Assembly (NCBI GenBank): GCA_017860615.1
Contig: JAGDMU010000005.1
Span: 248,001 to 312,000 of the forward strand
DNA from: Pseudomonadota bacterium
Lineage (GTDB): Bacteria; Campylobacterota; Campylobacteria; Campylobacterales; Sulfurospirillaceae
DNA: 64,000 nucleotides
Direction of reading: 5' to 3'
Position numbers and translations under genes: made by a program. The number at the start of each line of letters is the position of its first letter. Position 1 is the stretch's first letter. A model generated the notes under the pieces. That model was not told where the DNA came from. It saw nothing but the letters and a program-made list of their open reading frames with translations, and made no database searches. This document shows positions 18,527 to 27,628 of the stretch, one piece after another.

Positions 18527-19096
18527 TTAGATTTTGGTGCGAGATTCCAGTGCTTTTGAAAGTGAAAGCATATCGACATTTTCAAGATGCACGCCCGTAG
18601 GAACACCTTGCGCGATCTTGGTAAAATGAAGCGTGTGATTTTTGAGTTTGTCTTCAATAAATAAAATCAGTGCATCACTGGCTAAAGAAGGAGTCAGTGC
18701 AAAAATCATCTCTTTAACACCCTTCTGCACAATAGATTCAAGCTTTTCAAGAGTTTCATCTTCCAAGTCGGAAAGCACAAAATAGCGTCCGTCAAACAGT
18801 TTATGTTCCTCAAGTACAAAAATATCTTTCGCACTCTCAACCATACACAACTTTTGTATATCACGCCTTTCATCCAGACAAATATCGCAGATTTCATGCT
18901 CGCTTAGCGCACCACAACGTTCACATTTACGAATACTTTTAATGGCACTCTCAATCGCATTGGCAAGTTTCATCGCAGAAAACGTATCGTTTAAAACAAG
19001 ATGGTATGCAAATCTTACAGCAGACTTACGCCCAACCGTTGGGAGTTTTTCAAATGCTTCAACAAGCTTATTGAACTTCTCTAATCCTCGCATCAT
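18527..19096 (-). CDS. recR: Recombination protein RecR
   Basis: It works with RecO and RecF in single-strand-gap recombinational repair; recO is also in this window. The protein, about 189 residues, has the N-terminal helix-hairpin-helix (LVEAFEKLPTVGRKSAVRFAYHL), a C4 zinc finger (CERCGALSEHEICDIC), a Toprim domain and the conserved GVPTG segment. ATG at 19096 forms an ATGA overlap with the racS stop and has AAAGGA upstream, so it is preferred over the ATG at 19105. Confidence 0.95.
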   Translation of the reverse strand: MMRGLEKFNKLVEAFEKLPTVGRKSAVRFAYHLVLNDTFSAMKLANAIESAIKSIRKCERCGALSEHEICDICLDERRDIQKLCMVESAKDIFVLEEHKLFDGRYFVLSDLEDETLEKLESIVQKGVKEMIFALTPSLASDALILFIEDKLKNHTLHFTKIAQGVPTGVHLENVDMLSLSKALESRTKI

Positions 19097-20340
19097 GCCA
19101 CGCATCCTTTTGCAAAATCGATACTAAATTGATGAAATCCCTCTTCGTAGCTATACACAACTTCTAACCCATGTTGTGCAATGATATTTTTAACGATATA
19201 CAGTCCAAGGCCAAGCCCACTACCACAGGCTTTTGAGCCAGAAACAAAGGGTTGAAAATACTCTTCTATCGCCATTTTCAGAGGTTCACCTTCATTGGCA
19301 ATGATAATGGTTTGATCTTTACTTTTGATATACACACGGTGGCTTAGACTATGTTTCATCGCATTATCCATAAGGTTTTTAAGGGCTAATGCCATCAAAT
19401 CAAAGTCAACGGTCACTTTAAAATCAAAATCACCTTCAACTTTGACCTGCTCCTCTTTTTTTTGCTCATCCAGCATCAAAAGATCAACCGCTTGGTCGAT
19501 GACGTGCAGCAGTGAATACTCTTTAAGATTCAGATCATAACGTTTTGAGGTAATCTGCTCGATTTTCGAAAACTCAGCAATGAGAAGATCAAGCCGTCCA
19601 AAAACGCCAATCAAGCGCTTTTTAGCCGTGGCATCTTCCAACATCTCAGCAACGATGCGTCCTTTACCAATCGGTGTTTTGAGTTCATGCATAATGGTAC
19701 GTAAAAAGAGTTGTCTTGCATTGACCAAATCACTTATTTTTTTAACAGCGCGATCAAACTCATTGGCTACTTCACCAATTTCATCGTTAGATTCACTCTT
19801 GCACTCAATGTTTAAATCCCCACAGGCAAATTTACGTATTTGGGAACGAAGTGTTTTAAGCGGGGCAATGCTTTTAAAAATCGAAACATACATGTAAAGC
19901 AGAATTAAAAGAGCTATCACAAAAACAACCCATAAACTCTCATTGAAATTTTTATAGTCTTGACTCTCTAAAAGGACACTGGATTCAAAATTATCGATGA
20001 AAAGATAGTAGCGATCATTGTAAATGATGGACGAAAAACGACTGATGGGTGAGAGCTTTTGAAAGATTACAACGCCTCTCTCCAAAACCGAATCGCGAAG
20101 GTGTTTGCTCGAAACTTTTTTAAGACCAAAGTTGTTGAAATACTCTTCAATATCGCCTGGTTGAACGTTGTTGCGGTACATCACTAAAAGGTAGTTGACC
20201 GACTGAATTTGGCGTTGTTTCATGTTTTCCAAGTTTTTGTCACTTTGATGCTCTAATAAAAGAGCAAAAAACATCGCCAATAAAAAAAGTGAGAGAAAAA
20301 AGATCGCGCTGATCTTGTTCAGAATCGAGTTTTTAATCAT
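19093..20340 (-). CDS. racS: Sensor histidine kinase, RacS-like
   Basis: A 415-residue membrane kinase: membrane segment 1 at about 10-30, a periplasmic sensor loop of about 100 residues, membrane segment 2 at about 130-152, HAMP-like linker, the phosphorylated His in IMHELKTPIGKG (about 218), and an ATPase domain with DNAMKHS and GLGLGLYIVKN. The preceding gene, with a four-base ATGA overlap, is its OmpR-type regulator. The position between dnaJ and recR matches C. jejuni racRS, from which I take the name. It resembles CpxA in plan, and a Spy/CpxP-like gene stands upstream. Confidence 0.85.
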   Translation of the reverse strand: MIKNSILNKISAIFFLSLFLLAMFFALLLEHQSDKNLENMKQRQIQSVNYLLVMYRNNVQPGDIEEYFNNFGLKKVSSKHLRDSVLERGVVIFQKLSPISRFSSIIYNDRYYLFIDNFESSVLLESQDYKNFNESLWVVFVIALLILLYMYVSIFKSIAPLKTLRSQIRKFACGDLNIECKSESNDEIGEVANEFDRAVKKISDLVNARQLFLRTIMHELKTPIGKGRIVAEMLEDATAKKRLIGVFGRLDLLIAEFSKIEQITSKRYDLNLKEYSLLHVIDQAVDLLMLDEQKKEEQVKVEGDFDFKVTVDFDLMALALKNLMDNAMKHSLSHRVYIKSKDQTIIIANEGEPLKMAIEEYFQPFVSGSKACGSGLGLGLYIVKNIIAQHGLEVVYSYEEGFHQFSIDFAKGCVA

Positions 20341-21008
20341 CCAACCAGCTTATACCCAATCCCTCGAACCGAGTGGATGTATTCAGGGTTTTTGGAATCA
20401 TCGTTGATTTTAGAACGCAAGCGACCGATGATGACATCCAAACTCTTCGAGCCTTTATCTTTGAGGGATTTGCAGTTATAGACAAGCTGTTCGCGCGAGA
20501 TCGAAAAACCATTTTGCTTAATCATGTAGGAGAGAATCTCGTACTCCGCTGGTGTTAGGCTTAAGACTTCATTTTTAAAAGAGATTTCATGGCGTTTTTC
20601 ATCGACAAAAAAGACACTTTGCGTTTGTTGTTCTTCAAGCGTGGAACTTTTTTTATAACGACGAATCAAGCTTTGAATACGCGCGTACATCTCTTTTGGA
20701 TCATATGGCTTTGGAAGATAGTCGTCCGCGCCGATTTGTAATCCAATGACTTTGTCACTGATGTCACTGCGAGCGGAAGAGATGATAATCGGAATATCAT
20801 ACTTAGCCACCACCTCTTTACACACTTCAAGCCCATCCATGCCAGGTAATGTAAGATCTAAAATCAAAAGATCATACTTTTTAATGCCTGCACTAAGCCC
20901 TAAATATGGGTCTGCATAATTGGTAATTTTAATATTGTACTTCGCGAGGTATTCACTTAAAATTTCAGCAAATTCTTCATCATCTTCTATCATCAAGACG
21001 TTAATCAT
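20337..21008 (-). CDS. racR: OmpR-family response regulator, RacR-like
   Basis: A 223-residue regulator with a receiver domain (acidic pocket MIEDDEEF, phospho-acceptor in LLILDLTLPGMDG near residue 52, Lys in YLPKPYDP) and a C-terminal winged-helix DNA-binding domain ending SVRGIGYKLVG. It overlaps racS by four bases. Regulators of this family bind pairs of direct repeats spaced one helical turn apart; such repeats are visible in front of the upstream Spy-like gene at 21662-21698, making them the obvious candidate target. Confidence 0.88.
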   Translation of the reverse strand: MINVLMIEDDEEFAEILSEYLAKYNIKITNYADPYLGLSAGIKKYDLLILDLTLPGMDGLEVCKEVVAKYDIPIIISSARSDISDKVIGLQIGADDYLPKPYDPKEMYARIQSLIRRYKKSSTLEEQQTQSVFFVDEKRHEISFKNEVLSLTPAEYEILSYMIKQNGFSISREQLVYNCKSLKDKGSKSLDVIIGRLRSKINDDSKNPEYIHSVRGIGYKLVG

Positions 21009-21063
21009 TCCATGACCTTACTTAGGTTTTTTATAATTATACTGAATTTGAGAGGGTTTTAAA

Positions 21064-21088
21064 AAAAGAAGACCTCGTGAGAGGTCTT
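21064..21088 (-). terminator. Intrinsic terminator of the Spy-like gene
   Basis: AAGACCTC (21069-21076), loop of four, GAGGTCTT (21081-21088), followed on the minus strand by a run of seven T. It lies between the Spy-like gene and racR, so racRS would depend on read-through or on its own promoter. Confidence 0.8.
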
Positions 21089-21108
21089 AAGGGGTAAAAT
21101 TTGAACTT

Positions 21109-21615
21109 TTATTTACTTGCAGGTGCCGTAGCAGGTGTCATAGGCATAGGTCTTTGTGGCTTTTGAGCCATCAATGTTTTAAGCTCTGCGCGTTGCTCTT
21201 TGGTTAAAAGATTAAACACTTTTTCCATATGATCGGCTTGAAGCGCTAACATCTTCTCGTGCATTTCGTTGTGAAGCTTGGTAAACTCTTTTTTATTAAA
21301 GGTATCAGCTGTCATTAAATCTTGCATTTTTGCCATCATTTTTGGATCTTGAAGCTTGGTCATCTCTAACTTCATTTCACTTTGCAAAACAGCCAATTTG
21401 TGGCGTTGATCGTCGGTGAGGTTAAGTTGCCCAATCATCTGCATACCCATCATACCTTTTCCACCGTGCATCATCATACCAGCTCCACCCATTCCTCCAC
21501 CTTGCATCATGCCCATACCTGGTTGCATATTTTGGCATTGACCGCCACCAAAGGCAAAAGCGCTCGTAGTTCCAAGCGCAACAAGTGTTGCTAGTGTTAA
21601 GATTGTCTTTTTCAT
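21109..21615 (-). CDS. Spy/CpxP-like periplasmic protein with Met/Gly-rich N-terminus
   Basis: A 168-residue protein with a clear signal peptide (cleavage near AFA, residue 22), a mature N-terminus of about 35 residues rich in Met and Gly (MQPGMGMMQGGGMGG and onward), and a helical body with two Spy-type LTxxQR repeats: LNLTDDQRHKL and NLLTKEQRAEL. Spy and CpxP are cradle-shaped periplasmic chaperones. The Met/His-rich segment could bind copper or silver ions, an inference. AAGGAG precedes the ATG. Its upstream region carries four phased GTTAA boxes, and racRS lies downstream, which suggests a Cpx-like envelope-stress unit. Confidence 0.82.
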   Translation of the reverse strand: MKKTILTLATLVALGTTSAFAFGGGQCQNMQPGMGMMQGGGMGGAGMMMHGGKGMMGMQMIGQLNLTDDQRHKLAVLQSEMKLEMTKLQDPKMMAKMQDLMTADTFNKKEFTKLHNEMHEKMLALQADHMEKVFNLLTKEQRAELKTLMAQKPQRPMPMTPATAPASK

Positions 21616-21644
21616 TGTGTACTCCTTAAAAGTTTTATGATGAA

Positions 21645-21698
21645 ATAATACGCTCCTGCTCTTAACAAGCTTTTAACGGTTTGTTAACGTACCTTAAC
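21645..21698 (-). promoter_or_regulatory. Phased GTTAA boxes and -10 element before the Spy-like gene
   Basis: Read on the minus strand, GTTAA occurs four times in a row (21698-21694, 21688-21684, 21677-21673, 21666-21662) with gaps of 5, 6 and 6 bases, one helical turn apart. A TATTAT -10 hexamer follows at 21650-21645. This is the form of an OmpR/CpxR-type operator (CpxR box GTAAA-N5-GTAAA). RacR is the likely ligand because its gene is adjacent. Confidence 0.6.
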
Positions 21699-21766
21699 AA
21701 CCAAAATTTAAACTACTTTTTGATAAAATCTTGATCTTCAAAATCTTACATATAAAGAGAATAATA

Positions 21767-22900
21767 GTGGATCTAGAATATTACGAAGTACTGGAAATTA
21801 CCAGAACAGCGGACGCTGCTGAAATTAAAAAAGCATACCGAAAATTGGCACTGCAATACCACCCAGACCGCAACCAAGGTGATAAAGAGGCTGAAGAAAA
21901 ATTCAAAGCTATTAATGAAGCTTACCAAGTCTTAAGCGATGAACAAAAACGTGCTACGTATGATCGTTATGGCAAACAAGGACTTGATTCTCAAGGCTTT
22001 AGCCACTTCTCCGATATGCGTTATGAAGATATTATGGGCGATCTTGGCTCTATCTTTGAGTCTGTCTTTGGCGGAGGCTTTAGCAGTGGTGGTTTTGGTG
22101 GAGGCGGATCAAAACAAAATAGAAAATATAACCTAGACCTTGAAGCTGAAGTCACTTTAGCCTTTAATGAAGCTATTTTTGGCACCAAAAAAGAGGTGAG
22201 CTTCTCCTATAAAAAACCATGCGATGCCTGCGACGGTACAGGAAGCAAAGACAAATCAAAAGCGACATGTAAAGAGTGTAAGGGTAAAGGTCAAGTATTT
22301 TACCGCCAAGGTTTTATGACCTTTTCACAAACGTGTCCTGAGTGTAATGGTAAAGGAAGTGTGGTGAAAAACCCATGCCCAAGCTGTAATGCCAAAGGCT
22401 TTAGTCAAGTCGATGACAAAGTCATCATCGACATTCCAGAAGGTATCGATAACAACAACCGCATTCGCGTTGCAGGGCGTGGTAACATTGATGAAAGAGG
22501 CACGAGAGGTGATCTTTACATCTTAGTCCATGTCAAAGAAGATGAGCATTTTGTACGCCATAACGATGATATTTACATCGAAGTACCTGTCTTTTTTACG
22601 CAAGTAGCGCTTGGTGAAACCATTAAAATACCAACCATTCGCGGTGAAACAGAACTTGAACTTCCTCTTGGAGCAAAAGACAAACAACAGTTTATCTTCA
22701 AAAAAGAGGGTGTAAAAAACGTTCATACCCATCAACTTGGTAGTATGATTGCACAAATCTCGATTCGTTATCCTAAGAAAATCACTAAAGAGCAAAAAGA
22801 GTTGCTCGAAAAACTTCAAGCAGAGTTTGGGATTGAGACCAAACACAAAGATGAGAAATTTGAAAGTGTGTTCGATAAAATCAAAAGCTGGTTTGACTAA
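21767..22900 (+). CDS. dnaJ: Chaperone DnaJ
   Basis: Hsp40 co-chaperone of DnaK. About 377 residues: J domain with the HPD motif in YHPDRNQGD, Gly/Phe-rich linker (about 75-115), four zinc-binding repeats ([32 protein letters not shown]) and the C-terminal substrate domain. The start is GTG at 21767 (VDLEYYEVL) with AAAGAGA upstream; the longer frame from 21731 lies within the promoter region and has no family support. It is divergent from the Spy-like gene. Confidence 0.95.
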   Translation: MDLEYYEVLEITRTADAAEIKKAYRKLALQYHPDRNQGDKEAEEKFKAINEAYQVLSDEQKRATYDRYGKQGLDSQGFSHFSDMRYEDIMGDLGSIFESVFGGGFSSGGFGGGGSKQNRKYNLDLEAEVTLAFNEAIFGTKKEVSFSYKKPCDACDGTGSKDKSKATCKECKGKGQVFYRQGFMTFSQTCPECNGKGSVVKNPCPSCNAKGFSQVDDKVIIDIPEGIDNNNRIRVAGRGNIDERGTRGDLYILVHVKEDEHFVRHNDDIYIEVPVFFTQVALGETIKIPTIRGETELELPLGAKDKQQFIFKKEGVKNVHTHQLGSMIAQISIRYPKKITKEQKELLEKLQAEFGIETKHKDEKFESVFDKIKSWFD

Positions 22901-22903
22901 ATC

Positions 22904-23518
22904 ATGCAAGCAACCATAGAGTATCAAGGCGAAACGCTTTGCTACTCTATCATCACCAATCGTCGCCTCAAACATCTTTACATCAAGATCGACCCTAACA
23001 AAGGGGTCATTGTTAAAACTCCCGCCTATACTCAAGCGTATATCCACGCTATCGTTCTACAAAAAGCCGAATGGATTTTTACGAAGATGAAAGCCGCCAA
23101 AGAGCGTACAACAGTACCCTCTCTCTTTGAAGAAGAGGGGAAAGTACTTTATTTGGGTGAAGCCATTCTTTTGCACGGAAATCAATCCCCCGAAGCTTTT
23201 TACAAAGAAAAGACCATTCCCCTAGTCACACGACTCGTAGAAGAGTGGAGCTTTTTAATGGGTGTCAAACCTACCAAGATTAGCTTTCGTAAGGCTAAGA
23301 AACGGTGGGGCAGCTGTTCACACACCAATGAACTCAGTTTCAATCTCTCTCTTGCACAGCTACCGCTTGAATGTGTAACCTACATCGTTATTCACGAATT
23401 ATCACATATCGAGCACAAACATCACCAAAAAGCATTTTGGCACTGTGTCAAAGAGTTTATGCCTGAATACAAACTCTGCGAGAAAATGCTTAAAAACTAT
23501 TCGCCAACACTCAGTTAG
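22904..23518 (+). CDS. YgjP/DUF45-type zinc metallopeptidase
   Basis: A 204-residue soluble protein with the zinc-peptidase motif in [18 protein letters not shown] (about residue 165): HExxH is present as HELSH with a further His ligand downstream. The motif [18 protein letters not shown] before it is the YgjP/WLM-family signature. Substrates of the family are not well defined. It starts three bases after the dnaJ stop and is probably co-transcribed. Its 3' end overlaps the convergent mntP by four bases. Confidence 0.85.
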   Translation: MQATIEYQGETLCYSIITNRRLKHLYIKIDPNKGVIVKTPAYTQAYIHAIVLQKAEWIFTKMKAAKERTTVPSLFEEEGKVLYLGEAILLHGNQSPEAFYKEKTIPLVTRLVEEWSFLMGVKPTKISFRKAKKRWGSCSHTNELSFNLSLAQLPLECVTYIVIHELSHIEHKHHQKAFWHCVKEFMPEYKLCEKMLKNYSPTLS

Positions 23519-24054
23519 AAAAATAAAATTCTAAAACCAATAACGACCAAAACCACACCGCCAAAAATTTCAGCCTTACTTTCCAACCATGTACCTGAGA
23601 ATTTTCCAACGTAAACACCTATAAAGCTAATGATAAATGTGGTAAAACCGATGATGCCGCAAGCAAGGAGAGGATTGAGCTCTAAAAGCATTAAACTAAA
23701 GCCTGCCGCCATTGCATCGATGCTGGTAGCTATGGCTAAGGTAAGCATCACTTTATTGGTAATTTTTGAAAACTCTTCTTCCACGCCCTCATTGACACCT
23801 TCATAGATCATCTTCGCACCAATAAGAAGCAAGAGCCCAAATGCAATGTAGTGTGCGTATGTACTCACAAAACCAAGCAATCCACGCCCACCCAAATAGC
23901 CAATAAGTGGCATGAGTGCTTGAAATATTCCAAAAAAGAGCCCTGCTTTAAGCGCAAGTGATCTATACTCGCTGTTTTGTTTTGCTCCAAGACCTATGGA
24001 GACGGCAAAAGCGTCCATACTGAGTGCAAATGCCAACAACAACACTTCTATCAT
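23515..24054 (-). CDS. mntP: Manganese efflux pump MntP
   Basis: An integral membrane protein of about 179 residues with six hydrophobic segments. The DUF204/MntP signatures are visible: [17 protein letters not shown] near the N-terminus, and the repeat-related [13 protein letters not shown]. Asp residues in both are thought to form the cation path. ATG at 24054 forms an ATGA overlap with the polA stop and has GGGGAGA upstream; the longer frame from 24069 begins inside polA. I see no yybP-ykoY riboswitch, so expression probably follows polA. Confidence 0.88.
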   Translation of the reverse strand: MIEVLLLAFALSMDAFAVSIGLGAKQNSEYRSLALKAGLFFGIFQALMPLIGYLGGRGLLGFVSTYAHYIAFGLLLLIGAKMIYEGVNEGVEEEFSKITNKVMLTLAIATSIDAMAAGFSLMLLELNPLLACGIIGFTTFIISFIGVYVGKFSGTWLESKAEIFGGVVLVVIGFRILFF

Positions 24055-26708
24055 TTCAATTCTCCCCAATTATTGCCTATGGCAATCGATACTTTTAAAG
24101 GCACTTTCAGTGTGTAGATCTCTTCCATCACTTTTTGCGCTTGTGTAGCAAAAGTTTCTGCCCTTGCCTCTTTCACTTCAAAAATAAGCTCATCGTGAAT
24201 TTGAAGCAACAATTTTGCTTCATCATCCACAAGTGTTTGCATAATTTTATTCATCGAAAGCTTGATTAGATCGGCTGCACTGCCTTGAAAAACGGTATTG
24301 ACCGCTTCACGAAGGTAGCCAGCATATTGCATTGCATTGGCATGTTCAAAGTCAAAAAAGCGCTTTCTCCCCAGCAACGTTTGAACAAAACCCTCTTTTT
24401 TAGCATCTTCTGCAACACTTGTAAGATAATTTTTAATCGTTGGAAATGTTGCAAAATAGCTCTCTATATAACTTTTCGCTTCTTTGGTTGTGATGCCAAG
24501 CGTTTCCGAAAGACGTTTGGGTCCCATGCCATACAAGAGTCCAAAGTTAATGCTTTTTGCCACACCACGCTTGGCTGCTGCTTCCGCTTCACCAAACAGT
24601 TTCAAAGCGGTCTCTTTATGGATATCTTTGCCAGCTTGGAACGCATGTACCATCGCTTCATCGCCACTAAAATGTGCCAACAATCTTAACTCAATTTGCG
24701 AATAGTCGATACCAATGAGTTTATACCCCTCTTTTGCGACAAACCCACCGCGCACTTCGCGCCCAAGTTCTGTTTTAACGGGAATATTTTGTAAATTTGG
24801 GTCTTTGGAGCTAAGTCGTCCCGTTGCTGTACCTGTCTGTATAAATGAGGTATGCACACGTCCCAACGGCGACTCTTTTGAGAGTTTAAGCAGTGGCTCA
24901 ATGTAGGTTGAACGAAGCTTATACAGCTCTCTGTACTCTAAAATTTTAGCGATGCTTGGATGTTTGTCTAAAAGCTCATTGAGGACATTTTCATCCGTGC
25001 TGTACCCTGTTTTTGTTTTTTTAACCGTAGGAAGACCGAGTTGTTCAAAAAGCACATTGCCTAGTTGCTGTGTTGAATTGAGGTTAAAGGTTGCATCACA
25101 CAGCGTAAAAATTTCTGTTTTAAGCGCTTCTATCGCATGATCTGTGCGCTTTAAAAGCGTTTCAAAATAAGCACCATCAATTTGTATGCCCTCTTTTTCC
25201 ATCTTCATGAGTGTTCGAATGAAAGGAAACTCCACCTCTTTGGCAAGATTAAGTAAGTGAGGATCAAGCATCTCATGCAGCTTGTGGTAGAGCCTGAGCG
25301 TCATCCACGCATCTTCACTCGCATACTCGCACGCTTTCTCCAATGGCACCGTGCTGAAATTTTCACCTTTTTGCACCACGTCTTTAAACTTTACCATCGC
25401 ATGATTAAAAAAGCGCAACGCAAGTGTGTCAAGACCCACATTGTTTTCAGGATTTAAAAGCCATGCAAGAAGCATTGTATCGGCATAAATGCTTACATCT
25501 TTTATATCAAAATTATTTTCAATCACAGCCAGATCATATTTGAGATTTTGCCCCACAATTTTATGTTTAAAAAGCTCAATAAGCGCCCTCTTCGCATCTA
25601 CAAGACTAATCTGTTCGCCAACGCCTAAATAATGGTGCGCAATCGGCACATAGTACGCTTCTTCTGCATTCATTGCAAAAGAGAAACCTACAATTCTGGC
25701 ATTATACGCATCCAACGCATTGGTCTCGGTATCAAACGCCACAATGGCGTCCTCTTCAATGCCTTCAATGATATTAAAAAGCATCTTAGCATCATCCAGT
25801 AAAATTGCTTTAAAACGATTGCTTGGCGTCTCTTTTAGCTTTGTATGTAGTGCTTCATTGCGCACTCGCGAGAGCATATGGCGCAACTCATATTTTTCCA
25901 ATTCATCGGCGATGTTTATCAAAGGATTATCGCACGGAAAATGAAAGGATTCAAATTTATCAGCAATCGTTAAAGAGTCATCCAAACGCACCAGCTGCTT
26001 ACTCAAAAAAGCATTATCGCGTCCCTCTTCAAGCATGGTTTGAACACGCGGGTTTGAGACACGCTCTAAGTTTGCATAGATATTTTCAATACTACCAAAA
26101 TCATCTAAGAGCTTTTTAGCACCTTTTGGACCGATGCCTTTGACACCAGGGATGTTATCGGCGACATCGCCAACCAAGGAGAGATACTCATTAATTTTAT
26201 TGGGATAGACCCCAAATTTCTCAAAACATTTTTCAGTATCAACTTCACTTTTTTTCATAGGATCATATATAACGACTCGGCCATCATCAATGAGTTGGTA
26301 AAGATCTTTATCGTGCGTAACAATGCGCACTTTAATGTCATGACTTTTGGCAAAACGCACCGCTGATGCGATGACATCGTCCGCTTCAAACCCCTCTTCG
26401 CTGTAAAACTTAAAGCCCATCTTCTCAATCCAAGAAACGGCTACAGGTAATTGGCGTTTGAGATCTTCAGGTGCTTCAGGACGATTGGCTTTGTAGTTTG
26501 GATCTATCGTATGACGAAAGTTTTTGCCTTTACTATCCAGTGCAAACATCAAATAGTCTGTGTCATGCTCATTTTTAATCGCATAGATAAAATTGGCGAA
26601 TCCCGTTAAAAGCCCTGTGGGAAAGCCTTGCGAATTACGCAGTTGTGGTAAAGCATAGTAGTTTCTGAAAAAAAAGCCAAAGGTATCAATGATGGTAAGT
26701 GTTTTCAC
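24051..26708 (-). CDS. polA: DNA polymerase I
   Basis: 885 residues carrying all three activities: 5'-3' flap exonuclease (about 1-280; [20 protein letters not shown]), a 3'-5' proofreading domain (about 300-480) with intact FDTETNALD and YASEDAW motifs, and a family A polymerase (about 500-885) with motif [11 protein letters not shown], motif [16 protein letters not shown] and motif [11 protein letters not shown]. Proofreading residues appear intact, unlike in some polA lineages. It precedes mntP with a four-base overlap. Confidence 0.96.
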   Translation of the reverse strand: MKTLTIIDTFGFFFRNYYALPQLRNSQGFPTGLLTGFANFIYAIKNEHDTDYLMFALDSKGKNFRHTIDPNYKANRPEAPEDLKRQLPVAVSWIEKMGFKFYSEEGFEADDVIASAVRFAKSHDIKVRIVTHDKDLYQLIDDGRVVIYDPMKKSEVDTEKCFEKFGVYPNKINEYLSLVGDVADNIPGVKGIGPKGAKKLLDDFGSIENIYANLERVSNPRVQTMLEEGRDNAFLSKQLVRLDDSLTIADKFESFHFPCDNPLINIADELEKYELRHMLSRVRNEALHTKLKETPSNRFKAILLDDAKMLFNIIEGIEEDAIVAFDTETNALDAYNARIVGFSFAMNAEEAYYVPIAHHYLGVGEQISLVDAKRALIELFKHKIVGQNLKYDLAVIENNFDIKDVSIYADTMLLAWLLNPENNVGLDTLALRFFNHAMVKFKDVVQKGENFSTVPLEKACEYASEDAWMTLRLYHKLHEMLDPHLLNLAKEVEFPFIRTLMKMEKEGIQIDGAYFETLLKRTDHAIEALKTEIFTLCDATFNLNSTQQLGNVLFEQLGLPTVKKTKTGYSTDENVLNELLDKHPSIAKILEYRELYKLRSTYIEPLLKLSKESPLGRVHTSFIQTGTATGRLSSKDPNLQNIPVKTELGREVRGGFVAKEGYKLIGIDYSQIELRLLAHFSGDEAMVHAFQAGKDIHKETALKLFGEAEAAAKRGVAKSINFGLLYGMGPKRLSETLGITTKEAKSYIESYFATFPTIKNYLTSVAEDAKKEGFVQTLLGRKRFFDFEHANAMQYAGYLREAVNTVFQGSAADLIKLSMNKIMQTLVDDEAKLLLQIHDELIFEVKEARAETFATQAQKVMEEIYTLKVPLKVSIAIGNNWGELK

Positions 26709-26732
26709 AAAAGCGCCTTTATGATGTAAGGG

Positions 26733-27542
26733 TTAGTAGTATTCTTTGAGTTTGCCAACGACTTCGAGGAAAGAGTCTTTATCCACATTCTCTTTTTCTA
26801 AAAGATTCAGGGCCAAATTCACACTGCGCTCACTGAGCGGCGCATTAAGAGGAATAGCGGTTTTAACAACTTTAAGCGCAAAGGCATAAGGGCGTATCTC
26901 ATCGGGGATAATCCCCAAAGCATCGGAATAAGCAATGGCTTGAACCATTTTCTCTTCAAATTTCCAGTGTTTAAAAATAAGTGCTGCCACTTCGCTGCTC
27001 GTAATACGTGCAAACATGCGTTCAACATCTGCGATATTATTGCTATTTTCGATCTCAGAACGGAATTGGTATGTCTCATTATTTTTCACGATCTCATCAG
27101 CAATAAGGATTTTTCCTGTCTCTTGTAACAATGCAGCCAGAAAAAGAAAGTCTGCTTTACTCGCATCGATTTTACTGTACCACTGTGAAATCAGTGCACT
27201 TTGAAGACTGGAGATTGCAGCAAACTCTTCGGGTGTCACACCATAAGGTGCCATATCAACATTTAAAAGCTTTTTGATGGACATATCGGTCACTAAAGAG
27301 CGTGTGGTGGACATTCCAAAAAGACTGACAGCTTGTGCCACACTTTTAATCTCACGTCTAAAGCCATACAGAGGAGAATTTGCCACCTTTAAAAGATTGG
27401 CAACGAGCATGGGATCTTCTTCGATCACGCGAGCAAGGTCACTGACACTGGCATTTGGATCTTGGCAGATCAAACTCATCTGATAAAAACTTTTAGGAAG
27501 TGGAGGAAGTGCTTTGATGCGCTCGGCTATCTCTTCTAGCAT
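26733..27542 (-). CDS. HDOD-domain protein
   Basis: A protein of about 269 residues consisting largely of an HDOD domain (LPPLPKSFYQMSLICQDPNASVSDLARVIEEDP, then LLKVANSPLYGF), a catalytically degenerate relative of HD phosphohydrolases found in signalling proteins. No GGDEF, EAL or receiver domain is attached. ATG at 27542 has AAGAGAG upstream and the family-like start MLEEIAERIKALPPLPKS; the longer frame from 27587 is not supported. It is 24 bases upstream of polA in the same direction. Role unknown, likely regulatory. Confidence 0.85.
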   Translation of the reverse strand: MLEEIAERIKALPPLPKSFYQMSLICQDPNASVSDLARVIEEDPMLVANLLKVANSPLYGFRREIKSVAQAVSLFGMSTTRSLVTDMSIKKLLNVDMAPYGVTPEEFAAISSLQSALISQWYSKIDASKADFLFLAALLQETGKILIADEIVKNNETYQFRSEIENSNNIADVERMFARITSSEVAALIFKHWKFEEKMVQAIAYSDALGIIPDEIRPYAFALKVVKTAIPLNAPLSERSVNLALNLLEKENVDKDSFLEVVGKLKEYY

Positions 27543-27593
27543 ATCATCTCTCTTTATGAATTTGTTAAGATTATAGCGTGCTTTCATTAAAAA

Positions 27594-27619
27594 GCTAATG
27601 AGAGAAGCCTCTCATTAGC
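27594..27619 (-). terminator. Terminator of dicarboxylate symporter copy 2
   Basis: GCTAATGAGAG (27594-27604) pairs perfectly with CTCTCATTAGC (27609-27619) around a four-base loop, followed on the minus strand by TTTTT. The stem begins with the same GCTAATGAG as the terminator of the neighbouring paralogue at 29147-29172. Confidence 0.85.
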
Positions 27620-27628
27620 CAAATCGCA

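Noticed and set aside
22523-23047. 174-residue minus-strand frame antisense to dnaJ and the YgjP gene
   Set aside because: dnaJ and the peptidase are both certain by motif; the antisense frame has no domain or ribosome site.
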